64,000 bases of DNA from Virgibacillus natechei. Lineage in GTDB: Bacteria > Bacillota > Bacilli > Bacillales > Amphibacillaceae. Shown here piece by piece: positions 17,091-25,380 of this stretch. The stretch lies in the NCBI RefSeq assembly GCF_026013645.1, contig NZ_CP110224.1, forward strand, positions 558,001 to 622,000, read 5' to 3'. The translations under genes and the position numbers were made by a program. Below the pieces are notes generated by a model that worked only from the letters and a program-made list of their open reading frames with translations, did not search any database and was not told where the DNA came from. Positions within the stretch are counted from its first letter, which is position 1. Every line of letters begins with the position of its first letter.

Positions 17091-17876
17091 CTATCTCACC
17101 CCTTTTTCAGGGGTTGGTACCTTTAGATCCTGAAAGGTTTCTGTTAGATTATCCGCACGCATCAATGTTTCACCAACTAGAATGGCATCTGCACCAGCTT
17201 CGCTGACACGTATTACATCTTGTTTTGTTTTAATCCCACTTTCACTGACAAGGATTGTATTCGGATTTGTTACCATAGATGCTAAATTATTGGTTGTCAT
17301 CAGATCAACTTCAAATGTTTTTAAATTTCGATTATTTATTCCGATAATCTCTGGATTCACCTCAAGTGCCCGTTCCATTTCTTCTTCATTATGCACTTCA
17401 CAAAGTACCTCTAAATCTTGGCTTAATGCATAACGATAAAGTTTTTTAAAATTTTCATCCGATAAGGCGGCAACAATTAATAAAATAATGGTGGCACCAG
17501 ATGCCTTAGCCTGATCAATCTGAACCGGGTCAATCATAAAATCCTTGCATAAAATCGGTAAATCAACTGCTTGCCGAATCGCGCGTAAGTCATCCATCGA
17601 CCCATTAAAGAAAGGTTTATCGGTCAATATAGAAATGGCAGCAGCACCTGAAGCTTCGTACTTTTTCGCTTGTTCTACTGGGTTGACTCCCATATTAATT
17701 TCTCCTTTGGATGGGGAGGAACGTTTTATTTCAGAAATAACGTTTATCTTGTCTGATGCTGCTACCTTTTCCTTGAAGGTTGTTGGTCTGTTAAATGAGA
17801 CTTGATCAAACGTTTGATTAAGAAGCAGAGAAACCTCTTTTTCTTTTTCCGCTAAAATTTTATCTAAAATGGTCAC
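17091..17876 (-). CDS. trpC: Indole-3-glycerol phosphate synthase
   Basis: 261 residues. VISEIKRSSPSKG with the catalytic Lys, PILCKDFMIDP, LCEVHNEEEM, IGINNRNL and VSESGI are all TrpC motifs. The start is GTG, abutting the trpD stop, with GAGGTGA upstream. Confidence 0.95.
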   Translation of the reverse strand: MTILDKILAEKEKEVSLLLNQTFDQVSFNRPTTFKEKVAASDKINVISEIKRSSPSKGEINMGVNPVEQAKKYEASGAAAISILTDKPFFNGSMDDLRAIRQAVDLPILCKDFMIDPVQIDQAKASGATIILLIVAALSDENFKKLYRYALSQDLEVLCEVHNEEEMERALEVNPEIIGINNRNLKTFEVDLMTTNNLASMVTNPNTILVSESGIKTKQDVIRVSEAGADAILVGETLMRADNLTETFQDLKVPTPEKGVR

Positions 17877-18902
17877 TTACATCACCTCACTTGGAATTTT
17901 TCTACTGTACTCAATTAAATATTGTAACCTTTCCATGGCAGCACCTGATTCAATACTTTCTCTTGCTAATTCTATCCCAGCCTTAATCGTTTCCGCACTT
18001 CCATTGGCGTACAGTCCCAAACCTGCATTCAAAAGAACCGTATCATAATAAGCGTCTTTTTGACCGTTTAGTACGTTTTGTAAAATCGTTGCGTTATCTA
18101 TCGCGTCGCCACCGCGAATTTGCTCATTTGGATAGGTTGGCAATCCTACCTCTTCAGGATGTAGGGTGAAGGTAGTTATGTTTCCTTGGTCAAGAAGGGA
18201 AATTTTGTTATCACCTGCTAATGATGCCTCATCCATTTCTCCTGCACCGTTTATCACAATAGCACGGCGTCTGCCTAATTTACGCAATGCCTCTGCTAGC
18301 ATCTGAACCATGTCTGGACGATAGACACCAAGTAACTGGGAATCAAGGGAAACCGGGTTTGTTAATGGTCCGATCGCATTAAAAATGGTTGGCAGTCCCA
18401 GCTCTTGACGAACCTTTGAAAAAGGCTTCAACGCAGCATGAACATGTGGTGCAAATAAAAAGGCGATCTTATTCTCATGTAGCATTTCTTCTACATGATC
18501 ATTCGTGAATGACAGGGAAACACCTAAATGCTCGAGCACGTCTGCACTACCAGTTTTACTGGATATGCTGCGGTTGCCGTGCTTGGCAACTGGTATACCT
18601 GCACCGGCTATGACAAATGCTGAAGTTGTACTGATATTGAAGCTATAGGATTTATCACCGCCAGTGCCACAATTATCCATCGCATTTGGTATATGCGCCG
18701 TGTTAAAAGAAGACCTGGAACGAATCACCTCTACAATTCCCGCAATTTCATCCGCCGTTTCTCCTTTTACTTGTAAAGCAGTTAAAAAGGAAGCAATTTC
18801 AGAATCGGTGATGGTATCCGTGAAACAATGATTGGCTGCATCCTTCATTTCCGCCACCGTTAGGTCTTCCTGATTAATCAATTTTTCAAGATAGTTTTTC
18901 AT
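17877..18902 (-). CDS. trpD: Anthranilate phosphoribosyltransferase
   Basis: 341 residues. DNCGTGGDKSYSFNISTTSAF (PRPP-binding glycine loop), VAKHGNRSISSKTGSADVLE and the late GAGEMDEAS motif identify it. The ATG overlaps the trpG stop by four bases (ATGA), indicating translational coupling. Confidence 0.96.
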   Translation of the reverse strand: MKNYLEKLINQEDLTVAEMKDAANHCFTDTITDSEIASFLTALQVKGETADEIAGIVEVIRSRSSFNTAHIPNAMDNCGTGGDKSYSFNISTTSAFVIAGAGIPVAKHGNRSISSKTGSADVLEHLGVSLSFTNDHVEEMLHENKIAFLFAPHVHAALKPFSKVRQELGLPTIFNAIGPLTNPVSLDSQLLGVYRPDMVQMLAEALRKLGRRRAIVINGAGEMDEASLAGDNKISLLDQGNITTFTLHPEEVGLPTYPNEQIRGGDAIDNATILQNVLNGQKDAYYDTVLLNAGLGLYANGSAETIKAGIELARESIESGAAMERLQYLIEYSRKIPSEVM

Positions 18903-19489
18903 TTTGCCTCGATCTCCTTTCCCATTTCCTGTACGAAATTTTGAATGATATGCTTTCCTGTATCCGTGCCAATCGATTCCGGATGGAACTGCACCCCGTA
19001 TACTGGGTAATCACGATGTTGGATGGCCATTACTTCATTATCTTCGAGTGACGAAGCAACAACTTCCAACTGTGCTGGAACTGATTTTCTATCAACTACG
19101 AAAGAGTGATAACGCATTACCTCCAGTGGATCAGGTAGGTTATGAAATGGCCCAGAAGTGTTATGTGTGATCAGCGATGTTTTCCCGTGTTTGATTTGTT
19201 TTGCTTTCGTTAATTTGGCTCCTAATGCTTCGGCAATAATTTGCTGGCCTAAACATATTCCAAGGATCGGTATCTTTTTATGAAAATGTCTAACCATATC
19301 TACACAAATTCCAGACTCTTCAGGTAGACCAGGTCCTGGGGAAATTATGATAGCCTCCGGATTTAAGGCTTCAATCTCTGCCAGTGTAATTTGATCATTA
19401 CGGGCTACGTTGATTTCGTTATGCACCTCTGAAAAGTACTGGTAAACGTTGTATGTGAACGAATCATAATTATCCATTAACAAGATCAA
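18899..19489 (-). CDS. trpG: Anthranilate synthase glutamine amidotransferase subunit
   Basis: 196-residue class I amidotransferase. LLMDNYDSFTYN, ISPGPGLPEESG, the nucleophile in GICLGQQ, and the His/Glu pair in YGVQFHPESI are present. The start is TTG at 19489 (GGAGGTGA, 6-base spacing) and overlaps the trpE end by 20 bases. Having trpG inside the trp operon differs from B. subtilis, where the shared subunit lies in the folate operon. Confidence 0.94.
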   Translation of the reverse strand: MILLMDNYDSFTYNVYQYFSEVHNEINVARNDQITLAEIEALNPEAIIISPGPGLPEESGICVDMVRHFHKKIPILGICLGQQIIAEALGAKLTKAKQIKHGKTSLITHNTSGPFHNLPDPLEVMRYHSFVVDRKSVPAQLEVVASSLEDNEVMAIQHRDYPVYGVQFHPESIGTDTGKHIIQNFVQEMGKEIEAK

Positions 19490-20882
19490 TATTATTCACC
19501 TCCATTAATGACTTTGCTTTTTGTAATGTCTCTGCAAATTCCTTTTCAGGTACGGAATCATAAACGATACCAGCACCGGTTTGTAAATAGGCTTGGTTTT
19601 TTTTGATGACAAGTGACCTGATGGCAAGGGCTATATTGACATCGTGATTGAAACTGATATAGCCAATTCCCCCTGCATAGGCACCACGCTTTTTTTCTTC
19701 CAAGTCGTTAATAATTTGCATTGCCCTAATCTTGGGCGCACCTGAAACGGTACCAGCTGGTAAACAAGCAATTAGTGCATCAATACTGGTGAAATTGGAA
19801 TTCAATTTTCCTTTAACTTCAGAAACGATATGCATAACGTGCTGATATTTCTCTATGGTCATATAGGTTGGAAGACTGATGCTGCTAATTTCACAAACAC
19901 GACCCAGATCATTTCTGCTTAAATCCACTAGCATCCGGTGCTCAGCAATTTCTTTTTCATCTGCAAGTAGATCCGCCATCAGTGCCTCGTCTTCGTCCGC
20001 TGTTTTTCCGCGGGCTCGGGTACCAGCAATCGGATTTGTAACAACCTCATCGCCAGTCGTCTGTATGAGGCTTTCCGGCGATGCCCCCAACACGAGATAA
20101 TCGTCAAAGTCGATATAGAACATGTAGGGGGAAGGGTTTGCTTTTCTAAGCTTTCGGTAAAAGGAAAAAGGATCGCCATCAATTGTCGCTTTCATCCGCT
20201 GTGATAAAACAACTTGAAAAATATCCCCCTGATGAATATGTTTCTTAGCTATCTCCACTTTTTCTTTAAATTGTTCTTCTGTACTATCAGGTTGAAACTG
20301 TACATTGCTAAGGTCACCTTCTGTAGTATCTACTGGTGTTGTAAGCATCCTTTGTAGATGCGCTAACCGATGATCCAGTTGGGACTGGGCCTGGTGATCT
20401 GGATTCATGGCAATTAAATAGACAACTTCTTTCGTGTGATCAAAAACAATCACATTTTTATAAATCATGAAATGAATGTCCGGCATGTTTAACTCATCTG
20501 GTAAGGTCTCACCTATATTTTCAAATTCCCGGATCGCATCATAGCCGATATATCCAATAGCGCCACCATGAAAAGGGAGTGGGAGATCTGTATCAATTTT
20601 TGGTAACTGTTCTTGTAAATAGGGCAATGCAGATTGTGCGATTGTCTCGACAGTGCTTTCTTCATGTTTTACATCCGTTGTTATGTTCCCATGACCAATT
20701 ATTTCTCGATATGGATCCGAACCAATAAATGAATACTTACCCTTTTTTTCATGTTGAAAAGAACTTTCCAGTAAAAACTTCTTCTTTCCATTTACCCTTT
20801 TGAAAATTTCAATTGGGGTTAATGTGTCCGCATTTTGTTTTATAAATTGATACGGAGTTGTCTTTACGCCAGTATTTTTCAT
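19470..20882 (-). CDS. trpE: Anthranilate synthase component I
   Basis: 470 residues, chorismate-binding enzyme. The N-terminal domain has KFLLESSFQ with the LLES motif used for tryptophan feedback binding. The C-terminal domain has FQVVLSQRM, PSPYMFYID, SPESLI, NPIAGTRARG, AEHRMLVDLSRNDLGRV and PAGTVSGAPK. The preferred ATG is 20882, 9 bases after AAAGGA; an ATG at 20891 directly abuts that site. It is first in a seven-gene operon and follows two T-box leaders. Confidence 0.95.
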   Translation of the reverse strand: MKNTGVKTTPYQFIKQNADTLTPIEIFKRVNGKKKFLLESSFQHEKKGKYSFIGSDPYREIIGHGNITTDVKHEESTVETIAQSALPYLQEQLPKIDTDLPLPFHGGAIGYIGYDAIREFENIGETLPDELNMPDIHFMIYKNVIVFDHTKEVVYLIAMNPDHQAQSQLDHRLAHLQRMLTTPVDTTEGDLSNVQFQPDSTEEQFKEKVEIAKKHIHQGDIFQVVLSQRMKATIDGDPFSFYRKLRKANPSPYMFYIDFDDYLVLGASPESLIQTTGDEVVTNPIAGTRARGKTADEDEALMADLLADEKEIAEHRMLVDLSRNDLGRVCEISSISLPTYMTIEKYQHVMHIVSEVKGKLNSNFTSIDALIACLPAGTVSGAPKIRAMQIINDLEEKKRGAYAGGIGYISFNHDVNIALAIRSLVIKKNQAYLQTGAGIVYDSVPEKEFAETLQKAKSLMEVNNIDLVNG

Positions 20883-20904
20883 CCGTTTCATTCCTTTCTT
20901 TACG

Positions 20905-21240
20905 ATATAAAAAAAACCTCTATAAACACATATGTAAATGTGTTTATAGAGGACGATTGTGACCGCGGTGCCACCTCTGTTGAAAAGAAACTAAATCTTT
21001 TCATCTTATTCAGATACGGGAATCATTATAAATAAAGCCTTCCAGTGAGGATGGCTAGTGAAATGATCCGATATCCTATCCGTGTAACGGCGGAGCCCGT
21101 GTTTCCCTACTTTTCATTGTTCAGGAAACCTCTCATAAGTCCATTCAGCATTTGTCACGTACTGGAATTCCACCAACACCAGCTCTCTGTTACGTTACAA
21201 ATAATGCTTACTACTCTTAATCCATGATTTTACTATTAAA
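20905..21240 (-). promoter_or_regulatory. Tryptophan T-box leader, proximal
   Basis: Minus strand: AGAGAGCTGGTGTTGG at the Stem I base, a specifier loop GCTGAATGGACTTATGAG with TGG (Trp) as specifier, and the T-box GAGGTGGCACCGCGG. The terminator is CCTCTATAAACACA / TGTGTTTATAGAGG followed by eight T (20909-20953). Uncharged tRNA-Trp would pair with the T-box and prevent termination ahead of trpE. Confidence 0.93.
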
Positions 21241-21256
21241 TTTTCGTAAGTGAATA

Positions 21257-21312
21257 TTAGAAAACTTGGATTTTGCCGAGCCTTCACGGCAAAGTCCTTA
21301 GTTGCGCTTATG
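21257..21312 (-). repeat. Dispersed repeat family 2, partial copy between the T-boxes
   Basis: Minus strand CATAAGCGCAACTAAGGACT, GCCGTGAAGGCTCGGCAAAA and CCAAGTTTTCTAA match the right half of the element at 21718-21805. It sits between the two T-boxes. Confidence 0.7.
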
Positions 21313-21317
21313 AATAT

Positions 21318-21590
21318 AAAAAAATCCTTCATCCGAAAAGGACGAGGAATCGTGGTACCACCTTTATTAGCTGAAAACAGCTCACTTTGGTAATATCAAA
21401 CAAATTTGCTTGATATCGTCTCGTGTAACGATGAGACATGTTCGCCAAAGCCTACTGCCTGTTAGGTTCGGTTTGGAAGCTCAAAAGCCCATTCATCTAC
21501 CAGAATCACACTGGTTTGCACCAACCACCAGCTCTCTAAGGTGTTCAAATAGATTACTATCTTCTTCAACGCTTTAGTTAATTAAATTAT
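21318..21590 (-). promoter_or_regulatory. Tryptophan T-box leader, distal
   Basis: Minus strand: AGAGAGCTGGTGGTTGG, a specifier loop GATGAATGGGCTTTTGAG with TGG, and the T-box AAGGTGGTACCACG. The terminator ATTCCTCGTCC / GGATGAAGGAT is followed by seven T (21319-21350). It is the first of two tandem T-boxes with the same specifier. Confidence 0.93.
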
Positions 21591-21598
21591 TAATTTTT

Positions 21599-21627
21599 AT
21601 AATAGAGTAGTTTGAATAAAAAGTCAA
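21599..21627 (-). promoter_or_regulatory. trp operon promoter
   Basis: Minus strand TTGACT, 17 bases, TATTAT, directly before the distal T-box. Confidence 0.65.
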
Positions 21628-21634
21628 GTGGTTT

Positions 21635-21663
21635 TTGACAATTATATGATTGTTTTTTCTAAT
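21635..21663 (+). promoter_or_regulatory. Promoter for ddl
   Basis: TTGACA, 17 bases, TCTAAT. It is divergent from and only 8 bases away from the -35 of the trp promoter, so the two may influence each other. Confidence 0.55.
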
Positions 21664-21717
21664 GTTTCTGTTCTACATACAAGCTGATTTATGCTATTTT
21701 AAATATATAGCTATTTA

Positions 21718-21805
21718 GCAGATAAGAAAGTATAAAAACTTTCTTACTGCATAAGTGCAACTAAGCCTTTTGCCGTAAAGGCTAGGCAAAAGCCAAGTTT
21801 TCTAA
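21718..21805 (+). repeat. Dispersed repeat family 2, complete copy upstream of ddl
   Basis: First hairpin GCAGATAAGAAAGT / ACTTTCTTACTGC (one bulged A), then CATAAGTGCAACTAAG, then a second hairpin TTTTGCC / GGCAAAA, ending AAGTTTTCTAA just before the ddl ribosome site. Other copies are at 62470-62555, 38499-38532 (partial) and 21257-21312 (partial). Confidence 0.8.
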
Positions 21806-21822
21806 GGAAGGATGTCTGTTGT

Positions 21823-22926
21823 ATGGCAAAAACAAAAGTTGGTATTATATTTGGTGGGAAATCTGCTGAACACGAAGTTTCACTGCAATCTGCTAAAAAT
21901 ATTGTAGAAGCAATTGATAGAAATAAATATGATGTTGTATTAATTGGAATTGATAAAGATGGAAAGTGGCATTTAAATAATGAAGATTCTTATTTGTTAA
22001 ACGCTGAAAATCCAAAGCTTATAGAACTAAATAAGTCGAACGACATGATTGCACTCGTTCCTGGTGAATCGGAGAATCAATTAATTCATGCTGCAAGCGC
22101 ACGTCAGTTGGATCAGCTAGACGTTGTATTTCCAATTGTCCATGGAACGTCAGGGGAGGATGGAAGTTTACAGGGAATGCTTCGTATAGCCAACATTCCA
22201 TTTGTAGGTTCAAGTGTTCTAGGGTCATCTGTTAGTATGGATAAAGATATTGCAAAACGTCTATTAAAAGAATCGAATATAAATGTAGCTAAAGGACTTG
22301 CATATACCAGAGCAAAGAAGCCGCAGATAAATTATAAGGAAGCGGCAGAATATTTAGGTGTCCCGATGTTTATCAAACCAGCAAATCAAGGCTCATCTGT
22401 CGGTGTAAGTAAGGTGTCTACAAAGGCCGAATTTGAAGCTGGTGTAGAATTCGCTTTTCAATTTGATCATAAAATTATCATTGAAGAAAATCTAGTAGGA
22501 CGAGAAATAGAATGTTCGGTACTTGGAAACGCTGAACCAAAGGCTTCCTTATTGGGGGAAATACTACCACAAACAGAGTTCTATTCTTATGAATCCAAAT
22601 ATATAGATGAAAAGGGCGCTGACTTGGCAATACCTGCGGATATTACGAATGAAATGACGAAACGTATGCAGGAAGTTGCGGTCAATGCTTTCGAAGCGCT
22701 TCAATGTGAAGGCTTGTCCCGTGTTGATTTTTTCTTAACAGATGAGGGTACTATCTACGTGAATGAAGTAAATACACTGCCAGGATTTACAAAAATCAGC
22801 ATGTATCCAAAATTATGGGAGATAAGTGGCATCTCTTATCCGGAACTAATTAGTGAATTAATCGAGCTGGCAATTGAACGCCAGCAAAATGATAGCATGC
22901 TTAAGAACACTGTCTGGGATCATTAA
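21823..22926 (+). CDS. ddl: D-alanine--D-alanine ligase
   Basis: 367-residue ATP-grasp ligase that makes the D-Ala-D-Ala end of the peptidoglycan stem. VGIIFGGKSAEHEVSL, VFPIVHGTSGEDGSLQG, PFVGSSVLGSSVSMDK, MFIKPANQGSSVGV and the metal-binding YVNEVNTLPGF are all present. The Tyr-type residue in EFYSYESKYID agrees with a D-Ala rather than a D-Lac ligase. It is monocistronic with its own terminator, and its leader contains a dispersed repeat. Confidence 0.96.
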   Translation: MAKTKVGIIFGGKSAEHEVSLQSAKNIVEAIDRNKYDVVLIGIDKDGKWHLNNEDSYLLNAENPKLIELNKSNDMIALVPGESENQLIHAASARQLDQLDVVFPIVHGTSGEDGSLQGMLRIANIPFVGSSVLGSSVSMDKDIAKRLLKESNINVAKGLAYTRAKKPQINYKEAAEYLGVPMFIKPANQGSSVGVSKVSTKAEFEAGVEFAFQFDHKIIIEENLVGREIECSVLGNAEPKASLLGEILPQTEFYSYESKYIDEKGADLAIPADITNEMTKRMQEVAVNAFEALQCEGLSRVDFFLTDEGTIYVNEVNTLPGFTKISMYPKLWEISGISYPELISELIELAIERQQNDSMLKNTVWDH

Positions 22927-22929
22927 AAA

Positions 22930-22965
22930 AACCACCAAATGTTGAGTGACATTTGGTGGTTTTTT
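22930..22965 (+). terminator. Terminator of ddl
   Basis: AACCACCAAATGT / ACATTTGGTGGTT, a perfect 13-bp stem with a 6-base loop and trailing T. Confidence 0.92.
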
Positions 22966-22969
22966 CGCA

Positions 22970-23115
22970 TTTGCAGCCATTTGTTCAACGTACGATCTGA
23001 TTCATTCCGCGTACGATCGAATTTATCCCGCGCTCGCAACCATTTGTTCTGTTCCGCGTACAATCGTATTTATCCCGACAAACCGTAAATGCTCGCTCAT
23101 CGAAAAGGTTTGTGT
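22970..23115. repeat. Short degenerate intergenic repeats
   Basis: TTCCGCGTACGATCGAATTT and TTCCGCGTACAATCGTATTT lie about 50 bases apart, each followed by ATCCCG and one preceded by CATTTGTTC, which itself recurs. Most of the 22966-23227 gap is this material; no gene was seen. Confidence 0.55.
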
Positions 23116-23227
23116 GTCGTAAGTGGGGGCTTTGGCTATCGCTATAAGGCTTGCACTCCAAAGCATAAAGGGTATTAACAAAGCAGAGAACGCTTTCTAA
23201 GAATACCTTTAACGAATGCCACGTTTT

Positions 23228-23788
23228 CTAACCTTCAAATCTACTGAATTTCTCTGTTGCCTGTATTCTTGGTTTTTTTATTGGCATATCGTCAAAGTAC
23301 CCAAGATGGACAAAGGCTGCAATTTTTTCATTTTCACCAACATTTAAGATTTCTTTTACATTTGGATCATAAATATGTGGATTTGTTTTCCATACGACGC
23401 CAAGTTGCTTTTCCCATGCGAGTAGCCAGAAATTTTGGATCATAGCTGCAGTCGCACCAAAATTTTCATCCCACGTTTTTTGGGTTTCGGGTTCTTCCAT
23501 AATAACCACTAAAATGGCATTCGGTTCATTTAAATAGTCTTCACGATTTTGTTGTCTTTCTTCAGGATATGTTGCTGCCACCTTTTTGGCAAAACTTCCT
23601 AATTGATCAGGTCCAACAAAAATAAAACGCCAAGGCTCACGCATGCCATGTGTCGGCGCCCATATTGCATCGTCTAATAGCTCTTTAACGGTTTCCTCTG
23701 TAACAGCTTTATTATTATATCCTTTTTTAACCGCACGACGTTCACGGATAATCTTCGCTAGTTCTGTCTGATTTTTTGTTTGTTCCAT
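23228..23788 (-). CDS. Nitroreductase family protein
   Basis: 186-residue FMN-dependent oxidoreductase of the small YfhC/YdjA type. RERRAVKKGY starts the FMN-phosphate binding helix, DAIWAPTHGMREPWRF is the second flavin motif, GATAAMIQNFWLLAWEKQLG is the dimer interface helix and HLGYFDD lies near the end. The electron acceptor is unknown. AGAGGAGAG precedes the ATG. It is transcribed alone. Confidence 0.85.
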   Translation of the reverse strand: MEQTKNQTELAKIIRERRAVKKGYNNKAVTEETVKELLDDAIWAPTHGMREPWRFIFVGPDQLGSFAKKVAATYPEERQQNREDYLNEPNAILVVIMEEPETQKTWDENFGATAAMIQNFWLLAWEKQLGVVWKTNPHIYDPNVKEILNVGENEKIAAFVHLGYFDDMPIKKPRIQATEKFSRFEG

Positions 23789-23840
23789 TTCATCTCTCCT
23801 CTTTCAAACAAAATCTTTATACACTGATAACGGTTATCAA

Positions 23841-24221
23841 TTAAATTGTAGCCGATAATGCGAGGAAAAGCAACTGGCTGGATGAGGGCGGGTCCTGGAT
23901 GCGGCGGGAAATGAGGGAACCGAGGGAGCGCGCTGAAATCGGTAGAGACTTCGACTTGGACGTTTTGGTGCTCGAGTGGGCGGGAGATTGCTTCACTCGA
24001 GCGACAGATGCTTCTACTCGAGCGAACGGGAGTAGAAGTCGAGCGAGAGCGATAATTTTGTAGTCTGGCGCTCGATCTGGGGGGGTGGCGCTCGACCTGG
24101 GCGTGTTGGTGCTCGAGTGAGCGGGAGACCCGAACCAGGAGAGAGCGGCCCGAAATCGGGAGAGCAGGACCCAGAACAGGGAGACAACACCCAAAATCAT
24201 ATTAAATTTAATTTTTTTCAA
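23841..24221. repeat. GC-rich low-complexity intergenic stretch with CTCGAGYG repeats
   Basis: Contains two copies of TTGGTGCTCGAGTGRGCGGGAGA and many CTCGAGCG, GGGAGA and GCTCGA words. Composition is far from the surrounding genes. A reading frame spanning it has a biased Ser/Arg/Ala translation and is judged spurious. Confidence 0.6.
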
Positions 24222-24300
24222 AAAACGCTTGATATGTGAAACAATTAACGTAATAATAGGTAATTAACAGGACGTATAATGAGCAAGATCACACAATGCA

Positions 24301-24316
24301 TGTGAATGTATTCACA
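24301..24316 (+). promoter_or_regulatory. Palindromic candidate operator before the PTS-like gene
   Basis: TGTGAATGTATTCACA has 7-bp perfect arms around GT and lies directly ahead of the AAGGAGGG ribosome site. The regulator is unknown. Confidence 0.45.
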
Positions 24317-24332
24317 GGTAAGGAGGGAGAAC

Positions 24333-25352
24333 ATGAGAAATTTTCTTGAGCGAAAAGGGGTTTCGCTTTCGATTAGAGAATATTCGATCACTGCTTTGAG
24401 CTATATGGCATTGGGGCTATTTTCATCGTTAATCATTGGACTTATTATTAAAACAATCGGGGAACAAGTGGCATTTTTAGATTTTTTTGTAGAAATGGGA
24501 GAGTTTGCCATGGATACAAAAATTATGGGTGCTGCGATTGGAGTTGCGATCGCATATGGTTTAAAGGCACCGCCGTTAGTGTTATTTTCAACAATTTTTG
24601 CTGGGGCTTTCGGTGCTGAATTAGGGGGGCCTGCTGGTAGTTATGTCTCAGCATTATTTGCGACTGAACTTGGAAAGTTAGTCTATAAGGAAACACGTGT
24701 GGACATTATTATAACGCCATTTGTAACCATACTAGTCGGATTTGCAACCGGTACATTTATAGGACCCCCGATTGATTCATTTATGGTAGGATTTGGTGAG
24801 GTAATCAATTGGTCTACAGCGCAGCAACCATTTATCATGGGAATTTTGGTAGCGGTGCTCATGGGATGGGCGTTAACAGCCCCAATATCTGCTTTAGCAA
24901 TTGCTATGATGCTATCATTAGACGGACTCGCTGCTGGTGCAGCAACGATCGGATGCGCTGCTCAAATGATGGGTTTTGCTACATCAAGCTACCGGGATAA
25001 TGGTTTTGGAGGGTTTTTGGCACAAGGGATCGGGACGTCGATGCTGCAGGTTGCTAATATTATTAAAAAACCGATCATCATACTACCGCCAACTATTGCT
25101 GGGATTGTTTTGGCGCCTTTTGCTACAGTTTGGCTAGGGTTAACAAATAATGCATCGGGTGCAGGCATGGGGACGAGTGGTCTAGTAGGGCAGATCATGA
25201 CCTTCGAATCAATGGGCTTTTCGATGAATATTTTTTGGAGTATTTTAATTCTACATATTATTGCTCCAGCAATTATTAGCCTCGGAATTTCAGAGTGGTT
25301 CCGTGTGAAAGGGTGGATAAAGCCGGGAGATATGAAGATAACGTATGAGTAA
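24333..25352 (+). CDS. PTS EIIC-like membrane protein (PTS_EIIC_2 type)
   Basis: 339 residues with about 9-10 hydrophobic helices. The repeated small-residue segments (GAFGAELGGPAGSYVSALFA, TGTFIGPPIDSFM, GWALTAPISALAIA) and ASGAGMGTSGLVGQ are typical of the PF13303 group of PTS IIC-like proteins, which stand alone without IIA or IIB domains. The substrate is unknown. The ATG at 24333 follows AAGGAGGG; an earlier start at 24306 is unsupported. The next gene, 28 bases downstream, is a fructosamine-kinase-family protein, so a glycated compound is one possible substrate (inference). Confidence 0.8.
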   Translation: MRNFLERKGVSLSIREYSITALSYMALGLFSSLIIGLIIKTIGEQVAFLDFFVEMGEFAMDTKIMGAAIGVAIAYGLKAPPLVLFSTIFAGAFGAELGGPAGSYVSALFATELGKLVYKETRVDIIITPFVTILVGFATGTFIGPPIDSFMVGFGEVINWSTAQQPFIMGILVAVLMGWALTAPISALAIAMMLSLDGLAAGAATIGCAAQMMGFATSSYRDNGFGGFLAQGIGTSMLQVANIIKKPIIILPPTIAGIVLAPFATVWLGLTNNASGAGMGTSGLVGQIMTFESMGFSMNIFWSILILHIIAPAIISLGISEWFRVKGWIKPGDMKITYE

Positions 25353-25380
25353 GTAGTTGTTAATAAAAAGGAGTAGCCAA

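Noticed and set aside
23841..24221. 126-codon minus-strand frame with a signal-like N-terminus
   Set aside because: The translation is Ser/Arg/Ala-biased, follows the CTCGAG repeat words and has no ribosome site; it overlaps a low-complexity region.
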